Source: FEB-25 sp963822175 (lineage in GTDB: Bacteria > Chloroflexota > Anaerolineae > Anaerolineales > UBA4823). Taken from it: DNA of 64,000 nucleotides. The stretch lies in assembly GCA_963822175.1 (NCBI GenBank), contig CAWGGJ010000008.1, positions 1,116,001 through 1,180,000 on the forward strand. Direction: 5' to 3'. Position 1 is the first letter of the stretch; the number at the start of each line of letters is the position of its first letter. The notes below the pieces were generated by a model that saw only the letters and a list, made by a program, of their open reading frames with translations, had not been told where the DNA came from and ran no database searches. Shown here in pieces: positions 63,372 to 64,000 of this stretch. The translations under genes and the position numbers were made by a program.

Positions 63372-64000
63372 TTATATAGAGACGCGTTTTGAATATTTTG
63401 CGGAGTGATATAGTGCTTCAATGGTCAAGATGTTATCTTTGCTTTCATCTAGGCAGATACGGGTTGGTTTATTCCGCATTATCGCTTCTTCCATATCATT
63501 GATTTCACCCTGGTAAAGCTCTGCACCCCTTATTTGAATTATCTTTTTCTCACCATCACTCTCGAGAATTATTTTTGTTTTAATCCTGGTTTGTATGGTT
63601 CCGGGATGATTATTCTTCCTTTATCACCCGTAAACACCATTTCAACTTTAAATGGGGTAATAAAGCTGCAGTCAAATTGAACCACTACCTCACCTGGATA
63701 TAGCATATGACCAGTAAATAACAAATCGATCCCGGTTGGACCAGTCACTTGGTGACCATCAATTTCAATGGGTTGCTTTCCGATGATATACCGAGAATAA
63801 CTTATCGGGTAACAACCAACATCCCAGAGGCTACCCCCACCCAAATTTGGATCAAATCGTGGATCGAAGGAACGTGTGTTGGTGTAACAAAAAGAACCTT
63901 GGATATAAAGTAGGTTACCAATATCACCATTGTCAATCATTTGTTTGACCATGATTGTTTGAGGATGATGACGATACATGAATGCTTCAGTAATTATCAT
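63372..64000 (-). pseudogene. Gfo/Idh/MocA-family oxidoreductase, frameshifted C-terminus, 5' end outside window
   Basis: The visible frame (from the window edge to 63569) reads SFDPRFDPNLGGGSLWDVGC and IDLLFTGHMLYPGEVVVQF, the C-terminal substrate domain of this NAD(P)-dependent dehydrogenase family. It stops at GLKQK just before the expected end. One frame over, translation continues TKIILESDGEKKIIQIRGAE and EAIMRNKPTRICLDESKDNI to a TAA at 63372, so one A is missing in the tract AAAACAAAAA. The N-terminal nucleotide-binding domain lies beyond 64000. Function is likely the oxidation of a sugar or inositol. Homopolymer position makes a sequencing error quite possible. Confidence 0.72.

Overview
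This 64 kb window is a stretch of bacterial chromosome with moderate GC content. The gene families point to Chloroflexota, probably class Anaerolineae. Indicators are an Agl23-type membrane glycosyltransferase with an NHL propeller tail, a small conserved acidic protein next to a lone magnesium-chelatase-type ATPase, an RsmD whose catalytic motif reads IAPPQY, and a creatininase with a duplicated front domain. The lineage is inferred from family resemblance only; there is no rRNA gene in the window. The lifestyle looks heterotrophic and fermentative or anaerobic: sugars, oligosaccharides, peptides and glycerol-3-phosphate feed anaerobic-type enzymes. No photosynthesis or CRISPR genes are visible.

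Layout. 1-6.8 kb: the 5' part of sucC, an ECF sigma factor with its membrane anti-sigma factor, the Agl23-like protein and a 23S pseudouridine synthase. 6.9-17.8 kb: a same-strand block of intracellular glycoside hydrolases (GH38 alpha-mannosidase, GH2 beta-galactosidase, GH13, GH20 beta-hexosaminidase) with a methyltransferase-type corrinoid protein in the middle. Its upstream region carries a perfect inverted repeat with 8 bp arms beside a -10 box. The GH2 gene has an in-frame amber codon. 18.2-22.3 kb: accessory DNA with a lipoprotein hydrolase, an orphan membrane protein, an IS1380-family transposase and about 1 kb of decayed sequence, including a fragment resembling a clan-A glycosidase. 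22.3-29.7 kb: scpB, a G5/propeller lipoprotein, UDP-glucuronate decarboxylase, GtrA, and a cassette of conserved hypothetical protein, chelatase-type AAA+ ATPase, TPR protein, UroD/MtaA-like protein and RsmD. 29.7-40.3 kb: a DinG-type exonuclease-helicase, a MoxR/DUF58/DUF4129 cassette, a udk-cyclophilin-VTT-M20-CBS/ACT run and tRNA-Thr(CGT). 40.4-49.6 kb: creatininase (frameshifted), a PH/SHOCT membrane protein, an M20 amidohydrolase and a five-gene peptide-type ABC transporter. 49.6-64 kb: a frameshifted GNAT-like gene, PfkB kinase, GH4, two MFS transporters, GlpC, a fused GlpA-GlpB, GlpK, a haem-binding protein, GalE, a cupin and a frameshifted Gfo/Idh/MocA oxidoreductase running off the window end.

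How the genes work together. The GH38/GH2/GH20 set covers the mannose, galactose and GlcNAc linkages of N-glycan-like oligosaccharides and would act in the cytoplasm. GlpK makes glycerol-3-phosphate; GlpAB with GlpC oxidises it and passes electrons to the membrane. The ABC importer sits beside amide-hydrolysing enzymes. UXS, GtrA, GalE and the Agl23-like protein supply envelope-sugar chemistry.

Two features stand out beyond gene content. The 10-mer TGGTATAATC occurs at four gene starts (sucC, scpB, dinG, tRNA-Thr) and looks like a house extended -10 promoter. Three genes (dinG, udk and an M20 gene) have TATAAT exactly 6 nt before ATG and no Shine-Dalgarno sequence, which predicts leaderless mRNAs. 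Four genes are interrupted (one nonsense, three single-base frameshifts), so either decay or base-level assembly error must be considered. I did not find a clear-cut new defence or mobile system; the best candidates for unusual biology are the corrinoid protein inside the glycosidase block, the chelatase/UroD cassette, the GlpAB fusion and the promoter architecture.
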